64,000 bases of DNA from Formosa sp030427735 (GCF_051200825.1 NZ_CP195158.1:2666001-2730000); one strand, 5' to 3'; positions 43,696 to 53,176 are shown, numbered from the stretch's first letter. The notes: generated by a model not told the origin, from the letters alone. Program-made: numbers and translations.

Positions 43696-45051
43696 GTGAC
43701 TTTTCAAGATTTAAATTTAAACACCCCCTTATACAATGCGCTAGACGATTTAGGCTTTACAACACCAACGCCTATACAAGAACAAGCCTTTAATGTAGTA
43801 AGCTCGGGTAAAGACGTGGTAGGCATTGCGCAAACAGGTACAGGTAAAACCTTTGCCTATATGCTACCTATTTTAAAACAATTAAAATTCTCGAAACAGG
43901 ACAACCCTAGAATTTTAATTTTAGTGCCTACCAGAGAATTGGTAGTGCAAGTTGTAGATGAAATTGAAAAGCTTGCAAAATACATTAACACCAGAGTTCT
44001 GGGTGTTTACGGTGGCACAAACATCAACACGCAAAAACAACAAGTCGCACAAGGACTAGATATACTTGTGGCCACACCTGGTAGACTTTACGATTTAGCG
44101 GTTAGCCGAGTGCTACAGTTAAGATCGATACAAAAATTAGTAATAGATGAAGTTGATGTTATGCTAGACTTAGGGTTTAGACATCAACTAATAAACATAT
44201 TCGACATTTTACCTGAGCGTAGGCAAAACATCATGTTTTCGGCAACCATGACGCAAGATGTAGACGAGCTAATTAACGACTTTTTTATTTTGCCAGAACG
44301 TGTTTCTATTGCTGTTTCTGGAACACCACTAGAAAATATTCAACAAGAACGTTACAGTGTGCCTAACTTTTACACAAAAGTTAATCTACTAAATGCGTTG
44401 CTTCAAGATAAAGAGCGTTTTAATAAAGTTATCATTTTCGTGGCTTTAAAAAAGATGGCCGATCGCCTATTTGAAGCATTAGACCAGACTTTTTCTGAAG
44501 AAAGTTGTGTTATTCACTCCAACAAAACGCAAAATTACAGATTGCGCAGTATAGAGCAATTTAGAAACGGAGACAATCGTATTTTAGTTGCTACAGATGT
44601 TATGGCTCGTGGATTGGATATCGATAACGTGTCGCACGTAATTAATTTTGACACTCCAGAATTTCCCGAAAATTACATTCATCGTATTGGTAGAACTGGT
44701 CGTGCAGAGCGCCAAGGGCATGCCATATTATTTTCGACAGAAAAAGAATTAGACGCCTTAAAACGTATAGAGCAACTAATGCAAATGGACATTCCTCTGA
44801 ACGATTTTCCTGAGGAAGTAGAAGTATCGAACGACCTGTTGGAAGAAGAACGTATTAAAGTTAAAGAACGAAATAACCCGCTAAAACTTAAAGCGGAAGA
44901 CATTCCTGGCCCGGCGTTTCATGAAAAGAAAGCCAAAAACAAAAAAGAAAATCTAGGCGGTTCGTACCGCAGGGAAATTGCAAAAAAATACAAAAAGCCT
45001 AAAACACGAGGCGATAAAAACGCCAACAAAAAAAATAAACGAAGAAAATAA
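43696..45051 (+). CDS. DEAD-box RNA helicase (RhlE-like) with DEVD motif II
   Basis: An SF2 RNA helicase of about 451 aa. It has the Q motif GFTTPTPIQ, Walker A AQTGTGKT, PTRELVVQ, TPGRL, motif II DEVD (not DEAD), SAT, and HRIGRTGRAERQG, then a Lys-rich tail (KKYKKPKTRGDK). Such helicases remodel RNA in ribosome assembly or cold adaptation. I favour the GTG at 43696 (MTFQDLNLNTPLY) because a promoter element overlaps the upstream TTG at 43675. The tail overlaps an upstream in-frame extension of the next gene, which I reject. Confidence 0.93.
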   Translation: MTFQDLNLNTPLYNALDDLGFTTPTPIQEQAFNVVSSGKDVVGIAQTGTGKTFAYMLPILKQLKFSKQDNPRILILVPTRELVVQVVDEIEKLAKYINTRVLGVYGGTNINTQKQQVAQGLDILVATPGRLYDLAVSRVLQLRSIQKLVIDEVDVMLDLGFRHQLINIFDILPERRQNIMFSATMTQDVDELINDFFILPERVSIAVSGTPLENIQQERYSVPNFYTKVNLLNALLQDKERFNKVIIFVALKKMADRLFEALDQTFSEESCVIHSNKTQNYRLRSIEQFRNGDNRILVATDVMARGLDIDNVSHVINFDTPEFPENYIHRIGRTGRAERQGHAILFSTEKELDALKRIEQLMQMDIPLNDFPEEVEVSNDLLEEERIKVKERNNPLKLKAEDIPGPAFHEKKAKNKKENLGGSYRREIAKKYKKPKTRGDKNANKKNKRRK

Positions 45052-45070
45052 ATTTAGACCTCTACTTGCT

Positions 45071-45862
45071 ATGACACTAAAACATTTTGCCCTATTAAGT
45101 TTTACAGTTCTATTTGTAAGCTTAAGTTCTGCCAATGTAAAACCCACTCCAGAATGGGGCCCAACAGGACATCGCGTGGTTGGTAAAATTGCCGACAATT
45201 ATTTAAAAGGCAGTACAAAACGTGCCATCAAAAAATTATTAAACCGTCAAACATTGGCCTTTGTATCTACTTATGCCGACGAAATTAAATCGGATAAGCG
45301 TTACGACAAATTCTACTCTTGGCACTTTGTAAATATGGAAGCCAACCAATCGTACCAAGACTCCACAAAAAATCCAGATGGCGATATCGTAACAGGTATT
45401 AATTATTGCATCGAAATTATTAAAGATGATACCAGCTCTGACGATGATAAAGCCTTTTACTTAAAATTATTAATTCATTTAATTGGAGACATTCATCAGC
45501 CGCTTCATGCTGGTCTGGCTGAAGATAAAGGAGGAAATGATATTAAAGTGACCTATATGGGCAAAAACACCAATTTGCATCGTGTTTGGGATAGCGATAT
45601 GATTAATGGATTTAATATGAGTTATAGCGAATTGGCCTTAAACGCAGATGCGCTCACAAAAGCACAGGTAAAAGCTATCGAAGAAGGTTCTATTGTAGAT
45701 TGGGTAAACGAATCGCATGCACTAGCCAACACCATTTACAAAGACACCGAAACAAACGATAAACTTGGTTACAAATACTCTTACAACCACTTTAATACAG
45801 TAAGATCGCAACTACAAAAAGGAGGTATTAGACTTGCTAAAGTATTAAACGACATTTTCTAA
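45071..45862 (+). CDS. Secreted S1/P1-type nuclease
   Basis: A 263-aa zinc nuclease from the ATG at 45071. Signal peptide (MTLKHFALLSFTVLFVSLSS) and P1-family metal ligands are visible: Trp and His in EWGPTGHR, WHFVNME, HLIGDIHQPLHAG, GGND and NLHRVWDSDMI. The family cleaves single-stranded DNA and RNA and 3'-nucleotides. It is probably secreted to recycle phosphate and nucleosides. A longer frame from 44978 overlaps the helicase tail and lacks the signal peptide at its start, so I prefer 45071. A strong terminator follows. Confidence 0.93.
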   Translation: MTLKHFALLSFTVLFVSLSSANVKPTPEWGPTGHRVVGKIADNYLKGSTKRAIKKLLNRQTLAFVSTYADEIKSDKRYDKFYSWHFVNMEANQSYQDSTKNPDGDIVTGINYCIEIIKDDTSSDDDKAFYLKLLIHLIGDIHQPLHAGLAEDKGGNDIKVTYMGKNTNLHRVWDSDMINGFNMSYSELALNADALTKAQVKAIEEGSIVDWVNESHALANTIYKDTETNDKLGYKYSYNHFNTVRSQLQKGGIRLAKVLNDIF

Positions 45863-45884
45863 AAAAGGAATCTAAAACAAATAC

Positions 45885-45923
45885 AAAAGCGCCGATAAGA
45901 TTTAAAATTTTATCGGCGCTTTT
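45885..45923. terminator. Bidirectional terminator
   Basis: The stem AAAAGCGCCGATAA / TTATCGGCGCTTTT with an AT-rich loop separates the convergent nuclease and lytic transglycosylase genes. Confidence 0.9.
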
Positions 45924-45945
45924 GTTATGCTGTAAAAATGATTGA

Positions 45946-46866
45946 TTAATTATAATACCCTTTTTCTGGTATTTTAATCTCGTATAATTTTCTGGATTTA
46001 TTATTTAAAAACGATTCGCGTAACCAAGGATTATGAATTTTTAAAACCTTATAATTAATACCAAAACCTTTAGCAAAATCGGCGAAATCGGTAACTGCAG
46101 TATCTACTTTTACAGTATATGTTGGGATATCACTGTACAAATCCTTCTCTCTAAAATTGAAACCATACTTTAAAGGATTGTTTAAAATTTCCTTTAAAGC
46201 CACAATTCTAAAAATATAACGTCCCGTTTCTTCCCCTAATAACAAATCGTAATAATCGGTAACTTTTTGGCGATCTAATTGTTTAGTTACTCCATAATTA
46301 CCTGCATTGTAAGCTGCAGCTGCAAGCGTCCACGAACCAAAATCTTGCTTAGATTTTTTTAAATACTCGCAAGCCACTTCGGTAGCTTTTTCTAAATGAT
46401 AACGTTCGTCTACATTATCGTTAACTTCCAATCCATATTCCTTTCCTGTAGTCGGCATAATTTGCCAAAACCCTTTGGCGCCTGCTGGCGAAACGGCATT
46501 AGTTAAGCCGCTTTCTATAACTGCCAAATATTTAAAATCATCGGGAATGTTATGTTTTTTTAAAATAGGTTCTATAATAGGAAAATATTTATGGGCACGT
46601 TTAAACAACAATAAGCCGTTAGACTGCCAATAGGTATTTACCAACAATTCCCTATCCATACGTTCGTAAATATCGGGATCGTTAAGAGGTAGTGCCTCGC
46701 CAGCAAAATCTAATTGCTCTGGCATTTGCAAGGCATAAACGTTATAGTCGTTAATTAATTTTTTTTCGAAATTTTCATTGGTTTGAGGGTCTTGAACCGC
46801 ATTGATGAATAATGCCGACAAACTTAATAATCCCACAAACATGAGTCCCTTTTGGATTGGCTTCAT
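45946..46866 (-). CDS. Lytic transglycosylase (SLT domain, MltD-like)
   Basis: A 306-aa envelope enzyme cleaving peptidoglycan glycan strands to 1,6-anhydromuramyl ends. A hydrophobic signal segment (about 6-25) precedes the SLT domain: catalytic Glu in AVIESGLTNAVSPAGAKGFWQI, PTTGKEYGL, AAAYNAGNYGV. A C-terminal segment (TYTVKVDTAVTDFADFAKGF to the end) has LysM-like spacing. MltD in E. coli carries LysM repeats in the same place. The start ATG at 46866 fits the signal. Confidence 0.92.
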   Translation of the reverse strand: MKPIQKGLMFVGLLSLSALFINAVQDPQTNENFEKKLINDYNVYALQMPEQLDFAGEALPLNDPDIYERMDRELLVNTYWQSNGLLLFKRAHKYFPIIEPILKKHNIPDDFKYLAVIESGLTNAVSPAGAKGFWQIMPTTGKEYGLEVNDNVDERYHLEKATEVACEYLKKSKQDFGSWTLAAAAYNAGNYGVTKQLDRQKVTDYYDLLLGEETGRYIFRIVALKEILNNPLKYGFNFREKDLYSDIPTYTVKVDTAVTDFADFAKGFGINYKVLKIHNPWLRESFLNNKSRKLYEIKIPEKGYYN

Positions 46867-46910
46867 AATTTAATAAGTTTTGCATAAAATTACTGAAAGT
46901 TCATCAATTT

Positions 46911-47585
46911 TCAGGCCACATTATGCCCTAAAATTATTTTAGGCAAGTTTTCGTTAAACCACTTATATTTATTAATAATCATAACATGTGTTCCGTTTTT
47001 AACCGTTATGCAATCGGTTATATATTGATAAGGAAACACAGCATCTTTATCGCCGTGAATATGAACAACTTTAGGTAAAACGGTCTCTCTATCCCAACAA
47101 ATAATCTGCTCTATGGCCCAGTCTAAATATACCTTATCACTAACCGACAAATATTTTTTATAAAGTTCTACGCGTTTGGTCGCCGTTTCTCCAAAAGCAT
47201 ATTTAGCTAAAAGCTCTACATTACCCAAAAGTTGCGTAGGAACCATTTTATAAGCCTTAGTTGCTTTAGCTAATTTCATACGTCGAGGAAGCTCATATTT
47301 GGTTTTAACACTCGAAACCACAATAACCTGTTGAGTATTTACAAAAGCACTCATTTCCTGTACCAGAATTCCGCCAAACGACACGCCTAAAAGCACTACA
47401 TTATCTTCGGTAACGAAAGTGCACATCCGCTGTGCATACGCCTTAAGCGTTTCGTTAGGTTTTGGTAACTTCCATTCCAACAAATGCACCTTAAAACGTT
47501 CTTTAGGCAGGTTAACATATTCGAATATTGAAGGGTTGGCAGCCATACCCGGCATAAAATACACATGTATTAAGTCTTGATTCAT
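46911..47585 (-). CDS. Alpha/beta hydrolase
   Basis: A 224-aa cytoplasmic alpha/beta-hydrolase-fold protein. The nucleophile elbow is GVSFGG (Ser at about 88). A catalytic Asp is in HGDKDAVFP and a His in NGTHVMI. The opening VYFMPGMAANPSIFEYV supplies the oxyanion region. No substrate can be named. It lies 44 nt from the next gene downstream and is probably expressed separately. Confidence 0.88.
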   Translation of the reverse strand: MNQDLIHVYFMPGMAANPSIFEYVNLPKERFKVHLLEWKLPKPNETLKAYAQRMCTFVTEDNVVLLGVSFGGILVQEMSAFVNTQQVIVVSSVKTKYELPRRMKLAKATKAYKMVPTQLLGNVELLAKYAFGETATKRVELYKKYLSVSDKVYLDWAIEQIICWDRETVLPKVVHIHGDKDAVFPYQYITDCITVKNGTHVMIINKYKWFNENLPKIILGHNVA

Positions 47586-47630
47586 AAGCTATTAAAGTGT
47601 TAAACTCTTTAGTAATTGCATTTTTTTTTG

Positions 47631-47638
47631 TAAATTTG
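47631..47638 (+). promoter_or_regulatory. -7 element of the GNAT-like gene
   Basis: TAAATTTG matches TAnnTTTG, 59 nt before the ATG. Confidence 0.45.
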
Positions 47639-47697
47639 CATCAGATTTTTCACGAAATAGTTACTCCTATTTTCCATCTCTACACTCGTTAAAAAAT

Positions 47698-48000
47698 ATG
47701 ATCATGACAGAAACTGCAGAAGTAATAGACAACGATTTTTTACGCCAATTTGAATACAAAGTTAACGACGAAATTGCAAAAATTGAATATTCTTTACAAG
47801 AACGTAAGATTTTTTTAACTAAGTTAATCGTTCCCGAAGTTTTAAATTCTGAAGATTTTAAAACGAATTTTCTAACTGCTGTCTTCGATATTGTTGAAGA
47901 ACGCAATTTAAGCGTCGTTCCTACAAGTCCAGACATTGCTAAGTTTATTAGAAAAAACAGACAATACAAAAGTCTTTTGCCCATTGGAGTTAGAATTTAA
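47698..48000 (+). CDS. Small GNAT-like acetyltransferase (YjdJ type)
   Basis: A 100-aa protein resembling the short GCN5-related N-acetyltransferase family typified by E. coli YjdJ. It has the strand pair VNDEIAKIEYSLQERKIFLTKLIVPEV, then a helix SEDFKTNFLTAVFDIVEERN, and a conserved SPDIAKFIRKN in the last third. The fold is smaller than a standard GNAT domain and lacks a clear acetyl-CoA P-loop I can read. An acetyltransferase role is inferred. A second in-frame ATG (47704) is an alternative start. Confidence 0.8.
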   Translation: MIMTETAEVIDNDFLRQFEYKVNDEIAKIEYSLQERKIFLTKLIVPEVLNSEDFKTNFLTAVFDIVEERNLSVVPTSPDIAKFIRKNRQYKSLLPIGVRI

Positions 48001-48009
48001 ACACAATAT

Positions 48010-48038
48010 AAGCTACTTTTTAAGTAGCTTTTTTTTTG
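48010..48038 (+). terminator. Rho-independent terminator
   Basis: The stem AAGCTACTT / AAGTAGCTT, separated by a few T's and followed by T8, lies 10 nt past the GNAT-like stop. Confidence 0.82.
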
Positions 48039-48264
48039 CCATACATTTTCCTAAAAACACCAAATCCTTCACCTTACATTTAAAAGCTTCACGCTGTATC
48101 TTCTTAATATAAGATTCAATTTAGCCCATTTTCACCTACTCAGAAAGACTTGATTTATTAAAAACATGCATTTCATCGATAAAATGAAACTTTTTAGCGA
48201 TTGTTTGAATTTTATTATTACATTTACTATGTCCCAAGTAATTAATAATTAAACACATACAATT

Positions 48265-48693
48265 ATGAAAACAATGAAACTAACCTACTTATTTATTTTT
48301 GCTATGTTTTTTATAACATCATGCTCTAGCGATGATGCAACTAGCGAAGAAGAAACTGCAACTGCCGAACCAACTTTAATTGGAGAATGGATTGGTGTTA
48401 CTAGCACCTATAACGGAATAGACTTTGGAGATCCAGAGAAAAACATCATAGTTTTTTCTGAAGATAACACAGCCAAGTTTACGTATTTGGAATTTGGAGA
48501 TAATGGTGAAGATGTAATTAGAGAAGCCAACTACGAGCAACTAGACAATGTATTGACTGTAGATTGGCAGGGGAATTTTAAAGACATGGAAACAATGACT
48601 TTAACAGTAACTACCCTAACCAAAGACACTCTTGTTATTCAATACAATATTACTTTAGATGGCGTTATTACTGAAACCTACACGCGTTTATAA
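48265..48693 (+). CDS. Lipocalin-like lipoprotein
   Basis: A 142-aa lipoprotein (signal KLTYLFIFAMFFITSC, lipid at the Cys of SCSSDD). After an acidic linker (EEETATAEP) comes a small beta barrel with GEWIG near its start, as in lipocalin-like domains of Bacteroidota, and alternating strands to the end. Such proteins may bind small hydrophobic ligands at the outer membrane; no specific ligand is known. The linker of Glu and Thr is typical of surface-exposed lipoproteins. Confidence 0.82.
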   Translation: MKTMKLTYLFIFAMFFITSCSSDDATSEEETATAEPTLIGEWIGVTSTYNGIDFGDPEKNIIVFSEDNTAKFTYLEFGDNGEDVIREANYEQLDNVLTVDWQGNFKDMETMTLTVTTLTKDTLVIQYNITLDGVITETYTRL

Positions 48694-48712
48694 AAACGCA
48701 TGCATCTAAAAC

Positions 48713-48753
48713 AAAAAACGGCAACTTTAAAATTATTAAGTTGCCGTTTTTTT
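48713..48753. terminator. Bidirectional terminator
   Basis: The stem AAAAAACGGCAACTT / AAGTTGCCGTTTTTT with an AT loop separates the convergent lipoprotein and mtaB genes. Confidence 0.88.
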
Positions 48754-48764
48754 GTTTATTTATT

Positions 48765-50099
48765 TTAAGCATAGCGCGCTTTATCTGCCATAAAATCGAA
48801 TCTTACCAAACCGTCTTCATCAATTTTTGTTAGTGTAACATCATGCAAAGTGTTAACCAATTCTGGATTCCATGGCACTTTTACCTTTACGTAATTTTCG
48901 GTAAAACCGTGTATATAACCTTCTTTATTTTCACTTTCAAATAATACCGTTCGGGTGGTACCTAGTTGACTTTCGTAAAACGCACGACGCTTTTTAACCG
49001 ACAAGCCTCTTAGCATTTTACTGCGCTTAGATCGCACATGTTTAGGCACAACACCATCCATCTCTGCTGCTAAAGTATTATCGCGCTCGGAATAGGTAAA
49101 CACATGCAAATAAGACACATCTAAATTGGCCAGAAAATTATAGGTTTCTAAAAATAACTCGTCTGTTTCACCAGGAAAACCTACAATAACATCAACACCA
49201 ATACAAGCGTGAGGCATCGTGTTTTTTATAGAATCTACGCGATCTACATATAATTCTTTCATATAACGACGACGCATGGCTTTTAAAATGGTATTACTGC
49301 CGCTTTGCAACGGAATATGAAAATGCGGCACGAAAGTTCGGCTATCTGCAACAAATTCTATCGTTTCGTTTTTAAGCAGATTTGGTTCTATAGAAGAAAT
49401 TCGTAAACGTTCTATTCCTTCAACCTCATCTAAAGCCTCCACCAATTCGTAAAACGTATGTTCGTGTTTTTTATTACCGAACTCGCCTTTACCATAATCT
49501 CCGATATTTACTCCCGTAAGAACAATTTCTTTGATATTTTTTTGCGAGATTTCTTTAGCATTTTTAAGCACATTCTTTAAAGTATCGCTTCTAGAAATGC
49601 CACGTGCTAACGGAATAGTACAGTAAGTACACTTGTAATCGCAACCATCCTGCACTTTTAAAAACGCACGTGTTCTATCCCCTATCGAGTAACTGCCTAC
49701 ATAAAAATCGGCTTCTTCTATTTCGCAAGCATGGACTTCACCAAAATCGTTTTTAGTTAAATCGTTTAAATAATCGGTTATTTTAAATTTTTCTGTTGCA
49801 CCCAAAACCAAATCAACACCATCGACATCTGCTAATTCCTGTGGTTTTAATTGTGCATAACAGCCTACTGCTGCAACAAAAGCATTAGGATTTACTTTTT
49901 GGGCTTGTTTTACAATGGTCTTAAAACGTTTATCGGCATTATCGGTAACCGAACATGTGTTAATTACATAAATATCGGCAGGATCGGAAAAATCTACGCG
50001 ATCGAAGCCTTCATCCTTAAAACTTCTTGCTATGGTTGAAGTTTCGGAAAAGTTTAATTTACAGCCTAAAGTATAAAATGCTACTTTTTGTCGAGTCAT
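48765..50099 (-). CDS. mtaB: tRNA t6A37 methylthiotransferase MtaB
   Basis: A 444-aa radical SAM enzyme that adds a methylthio group to t6A37 of tRNAs reading ANN codons. The N-terminal UPF0004 domain has cysteines in YTLGCKLN, INTCSVT and GCYAQ. The radical SAM site is CDYKCTYC (CxxxCxxC) followed by IPLARG. A C-terminal TRAM domain (about 380-440) ends the protein. I start at ATG 50099; the upstream extension to 50123 begins with TTG and adds nine non-family residues. Confidence 0.95.
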   Translation of the reverse strand: MTRQKVAFYTLGCKLNFSETSTIARSFKDEGFDRVDFSDPADIYVINTCSVTDNADKRFKTIVKQAQKVNPNAFVAAVGCYAQLKPQELADVDGVDLVLGATEKFKITDYLNDLTKNDFGEVHACEIEEADFYVGSYSIGDRTRAFLKVQDGCDYKCTYCTIPLARGISRSDTLKNVLKNAKEISQKNIKEIVLTGVNIGDYGKGEFGNKKHEHTFYELVEALDEVEGIERLRISSIEPNLLKNETIEFVADSRTFVPHFHIPLQSGSNTILKAMRRRYMKELYVDRVDSIKNTMPHACIGVDVIVGFPGETDELFLETYNFLANLDVSYLHVFTYSERDNTLAAEMDGVVPKHVRSKRSKMLRGLSVKKRRAFYESQLGTTRTVLFESENKEGYIHGFTENYVKVKVPWNPELVNTLHDVTLTKIDEDGLVRFDFMADKARYA

Positions 50100-50245
50100 A
50101 ATTTTTATTCTAAAACGCTGCAAATTTACAAAAAACCAATGTGTTATTCGTTAAAAGGCTCTTAATACCTCGTTTTTCAACACATTTTAAACAGAAACAT
50201 TAAAATAATTTACACCTGTGTGAAGGTTTTAAAAACCATAACCTG

Positions 50246-50253
50246 TATTTTTG
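50246..50253 (+). promoter_or_regulatory. -7 element of the peptide-binding lipoprotein gene
   Basis: TATTTTTG matches TAnnTTTG, 28 nt before the ATG at 50282. Confidence 0.45.
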
Positions 50254-50281
50254 AAACAACTTTACAATCAATTTCAATTTT

Positions 50282-51916
50282 ATGCATCATAATAAACGGT
50301 TACTAAATAAAACGTTCTTCATACATTTTGTTTGTATCTTGGGTATTTTACTTTGTAACGGATGTAAATCGGAACCTAAAAAAGACAATAGCCATTTAGT
50401 ATTCAGATATAACGAGCATAAAAACATAAGTTCTCTAGACCCTGCTTTTTCTAAAGATCTGGCCGATATTTCGGCCACAAACCAATTATTTAACGGTTTG
50501 GTACAAATGAACGACAGCATGCAGGTTTTACCCGCAATTGCTAAATCCTGGACCATTTCCGAAGACGGTTTGCATTACAGTTTTAACTTACGTAACGATG
50601 TGTTTTTTCACAAACACAGGTTATTTAAAAACGATAGCACCAGACGTGTTGTAGCATCGGACTTTGAGTACAGTTTAAAGAGACTTTTAAATCCGACTGT
50701 TGGGTCGCCAGGACGATGGGTTTTAAACAAAGTAGATGGTTTTAAAGCCATAAACGACAGCACATTTAACATAACGCTTAAACAAGCTTTCCCTGCATTT
50801 TTAGGCTTACTTACCATGAAATATTGTTCGGTTGTCCCGAGAGAAATAGTAAGTTTTTACGGAAGCGATTTTAGAAATCACCCCATTGGCACTGGCCCCT
50901 TTTATTGCAAGCGCTGGGAAGAAAATATTAAACTGGTTTTCAGAAAAAATAAGCATTATTTTGAAAAAGATGCAACAGGAACATCCTTACCGTATTTAGA
51001 AGCTATAGCCATTACCTTTTTGCCAGATAAACAAAGTGAATTTTTACAATTTGCACAGGGTAATATCGATTTTATATCAGGATTAGATGCTTCGTATAAA
51101 GATGATATTTTAACAGCCAAAGGCGAATTAAGAGCAAAATACACTTCTAGTGTAAACATGCTACGCGCGCCGTTTTTAAACACCGAATATTTATCATTCT
51201 ATATGGATTCTGAGATTCCCGAAATTCAATCAGAAAAAATTAGAAAGGCCCTTAATTACGGTTTCGACAGAAAAAAAATGATGACCTATCTTCGTAATGG
51301 CATCGGTATTCCCGCACGAGGCGGTTTTATTCCTAAAGGACTTCCTGGATACAACCCAAATATTGGTTACACGTATCAGCCTGAAAAAGCAAAAGCTTTA
51401 ATCGCCGAATTTATATCCGAAACCGGCATACAAACCCCAGAAATAACCATAACCACGACAAGTAATTATTTAAGTTTTTGCGAATACATACAACGCGAAA
51501 TTCAAAAAACAGGAATAGTAGCAAACATTAATGTGATACCTGCCTCTGCTTTAAAAGATGCCAAAGCCAACGGAAAACTAGATATGTTTAGAGCCAGTTG
51601 GGTAGCTGACTATCCTGATGCGGAAAACTACTTATCGTTATTTTACAGTAAAAATTTTGCACCTAATGGCCCAAATTACTCACATTTTAAAAACAATCTA
51701 TTCGACCAATGGTACGAACAAGCATTTACTACTAACCATTTAGAAACAAGAACTAAATTGTATACAAAAATGGATTCGCTTGTACTCAATCACGCACCGA
51801 TAGTACCTTTATTTTACGACGAAGTTGTACGATTTACAGGAAAAAATGTTTCGGGATTAGGCATTAACCCTACCAATTTATTAGAATTAAAACATGTTAA
51901 AAAACAAAGAGAATAA
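50282..51916 (+). CDS. Oligopeptide/dipeptide-binding lipoprotein (SBP_bac_5)
   Basis: A 544-aa extracytoplasmic binding protein for ABC uptake of peptides or similar ligands. The lipoprotein signal is followed by NGC at about residue 26-28. Features of the family are SLDPAFSKDLADISATNQLFNGL, the WTISEDGLHYSFNLR, VASDFEYSLKRLL region and RKALNYGFDRKKMM. It is full length. The permease and ATPase genes are not adjacent, so it works with a transporter encoded elsewhere or has a different role. Confidence 0.92.
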   Translation: MHHNKRLLNKTFFIHFVCILGILLCNGCKSEPKKDNSHLVFRYNEHKNISSLDPAFSKDLADISATNQLFNGLVQMNDSMQVLPAIAKSWTISEDGLHYSFNLRNDVFFHKHRLFKNDSTRRVVASDFEYSLKRLLNPTVGSPGRWVLNKVDGFKAINDSTFNITLKQAFPAFLGLLTMKYCSVVPREIVSFYGSDFRNHPIGTGPFYCKRWEENIKLVFRKNKHYFEKDATGTSLPYLEAIAITFLPDKQSEFLQFAQGNIDFISGLDASYKDDILTAKGELRAKYTSSVNMLRAPFLNTEYLSFYMDSEIPEIQSEKIRKALNYGFDRKKMMTYLRNGIGIPARGGFIPKGLPGYNPNIGYTYQPEKAKALIAEFISETGIQTPEITITTTSNYLSFCEYIQREIQKTGIVANINVIPASALKDAKANGKLDMFRASWVADYPDAENYLSLFYSKNFAPNGPNYSHFKNNLFDQWYEQAFTTNHLETRTKLYTKMDSLVLNHAPIVPLFYDEVVRFTGKNVSGLGINPTNLLELKHVKKQRE

Positions 51917-51926
51917 GACCAAGTAT

Positions 51927-53102
51927 TTAATCGCGTCTGTATTTTTTTGTTTCCTCAAACACATGCTCTAAAATTGCTTTGTCAACATCGGTAAGTTCTA
52001 TTTGTCGGCGCTTCATCACCACTTCGGCCACCTGAAATGCCTTTTTAGTTAAGTAAGTTGTAAAACCGCTACTCCCCCCCCAACTGAAACTAGGCACAAA
52101 ATTTCTAGGATAACCTGTACCAAAAATATTGGCATTTACACCAACAACAGTACCAGTATTAAACATAGTATTAATTCCGCATTTACTATGATCGCCCATC
52201 ATTAACCCGCAAAATTGCAGGCCTGTTTTGGCAAAATTTTCGGTTTCGTAACTCCACAACCTAACCTCGGCATAATTATTTTTCAGATTAGAATTGTTAG
52301 TATCTGCTCCTAAATTACACCATTCGCCAAGTACCGAATTGCCCAAATACCCTTCGTGACCTTTATTTGAATTAGCAAACATTACCGAATTATTAACCTC
52401 GCCACCAACTTTACAATACGGCCCAATAGTTGTAGGACCATAAATTTTAGCTCCCATTTTAACCACCGCTTGGTCGCATAAAGCAAATGGCCCGCGAATT
52501 AAACTGCCTTCCATTATTAAGGTATCTTTACCTATATATACAGGACCATTAGATGCATTTATAGTTACAAAATGAAGTTCTGCTCCTTCTTCTATAAAAA
52601 TATTATCGGCAGCTATGGTATTTACCGTTTCTGGTATGGGTTGCGATGTTCTGCCGTTGGTAAGCAAATCGAAATCTTCCTGAATGGCCTGACCATTTTT
52701 AGAAAAAATATCCCAAGTATGTTCAATTTTCAAAACCGAGTCGTTAAAATCGATGGCTTCATAAGCATCAAAATCAATATCCTCTTGATGCGATTGTGCG
52801 TAAAACGCAATCACATCTTCATCTTTAAATATAGCCTGATTAACTTTTAAGCCTTGTATTACATCTACTAATTTTTCATTAGGCAAAAAAGCAGCATTAA
52901 TCATTATATTCTCCTCCAACTCTACCATAGGGTACTTATCGGCCAAGTAATCTTCTGTTACGGTTGTGGTCGTATAACCCAGATAGTGCTCCCATTTTTC
53001 GCGAATGGTTAAAATACCCACACGAATATCGGCAACAGGTCGTGTAAAAGTAAACGGCAAAAGACTGTTACGAGACGGCCCATCGAAAAGAATATAATTC
53101 AT
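51927..53102 (-). CDS. GlmU-like protein with left-handed beta-helix
   Basis: A 391-aa protein of a flavobacterial GlmU-like family. The N-terminal nucleotidyltransferase-like part (NYILFDGPSRNSLLPFTFTRPVADIR) lacks the GxGTRM-type pyrophosphorylase signature of true GlmU. The C-terminal hexapeptide repeats (about 175-330: FIEEGAELHFV, YIGKDTLIMEG, LGEWCNLGADTNNSNL) form a left-handed helix as in UDP-GlcNAc acetyltransferase. Whether it is active is unclear; an envelope sugar role is inferred. It lies about 75 nt downstream of rpmE2 on the same strand, beyond the rpmE2 terminator. Confidence 0.8.
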   Translation of the reverse strand: MNYILFDGPSRNSLLPFTFTRPVADIRVGILTIREKWEHYLGYTTTTVTEDYLADKYPMVELEENIMINAAFLPNEKLVDVIQGLKVNQAIFKDEDVIAFYAQSHQEDIDFDAYEAIDFNDSVLKIEHTWDIFSKNGQAIQEDFDLLTNGRTSQPIPETVNTIAADNIFIEEGAELHFVTINASNGPVYIGKDTLIMEGSLIRGPFALCDQAVVKMGAKIYGPTTIGPYCKVGGEVNNSVMFANSNKGHEGYLGNSVLGEWCNLGADTNNSNLKNNYAEVRLWSYETENFAKTGLQFCGLMMGDHSKCGINTMFNTGTVVGVNANIFGTGYPRNFVPSFSWGGSSGFTTYLTKKAFQVAEVVMKRRQIELTDVDKAILEHVFEETKKYRRD

Positions 53103-53124
53103 GGTTCAATTTTTTAGTAAAAAT

Positions 53125-53157
53125 AAAAAAGCCTTTCAATAGATGAAAGGCTTTCTT
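53125..53157 (-). terminator. Terminator of rpmE2
   Basis: The stem AAGCCTTTCA / TGAAAGGCTT with an A-run on its left (U-tract on the minus strand). Confidence 0.8.
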
Positions 53158-53176
53158 AAAATATATTGTTACTAAA

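Noticed and set aside
44978..45070. N-terminal extension of the S1/P1 nuclease
   Set aside because: It overlaps the helicase 3' end and would push the signal peptide 31 residues inside; ATG 45071 starts right at the signal.
50100..50123. N-terminal extension of mtaB from a TTG
   Set aside because: Adds nine non-conserved residues; the ATG at 50099 begins the standard MtaB N-terminus.
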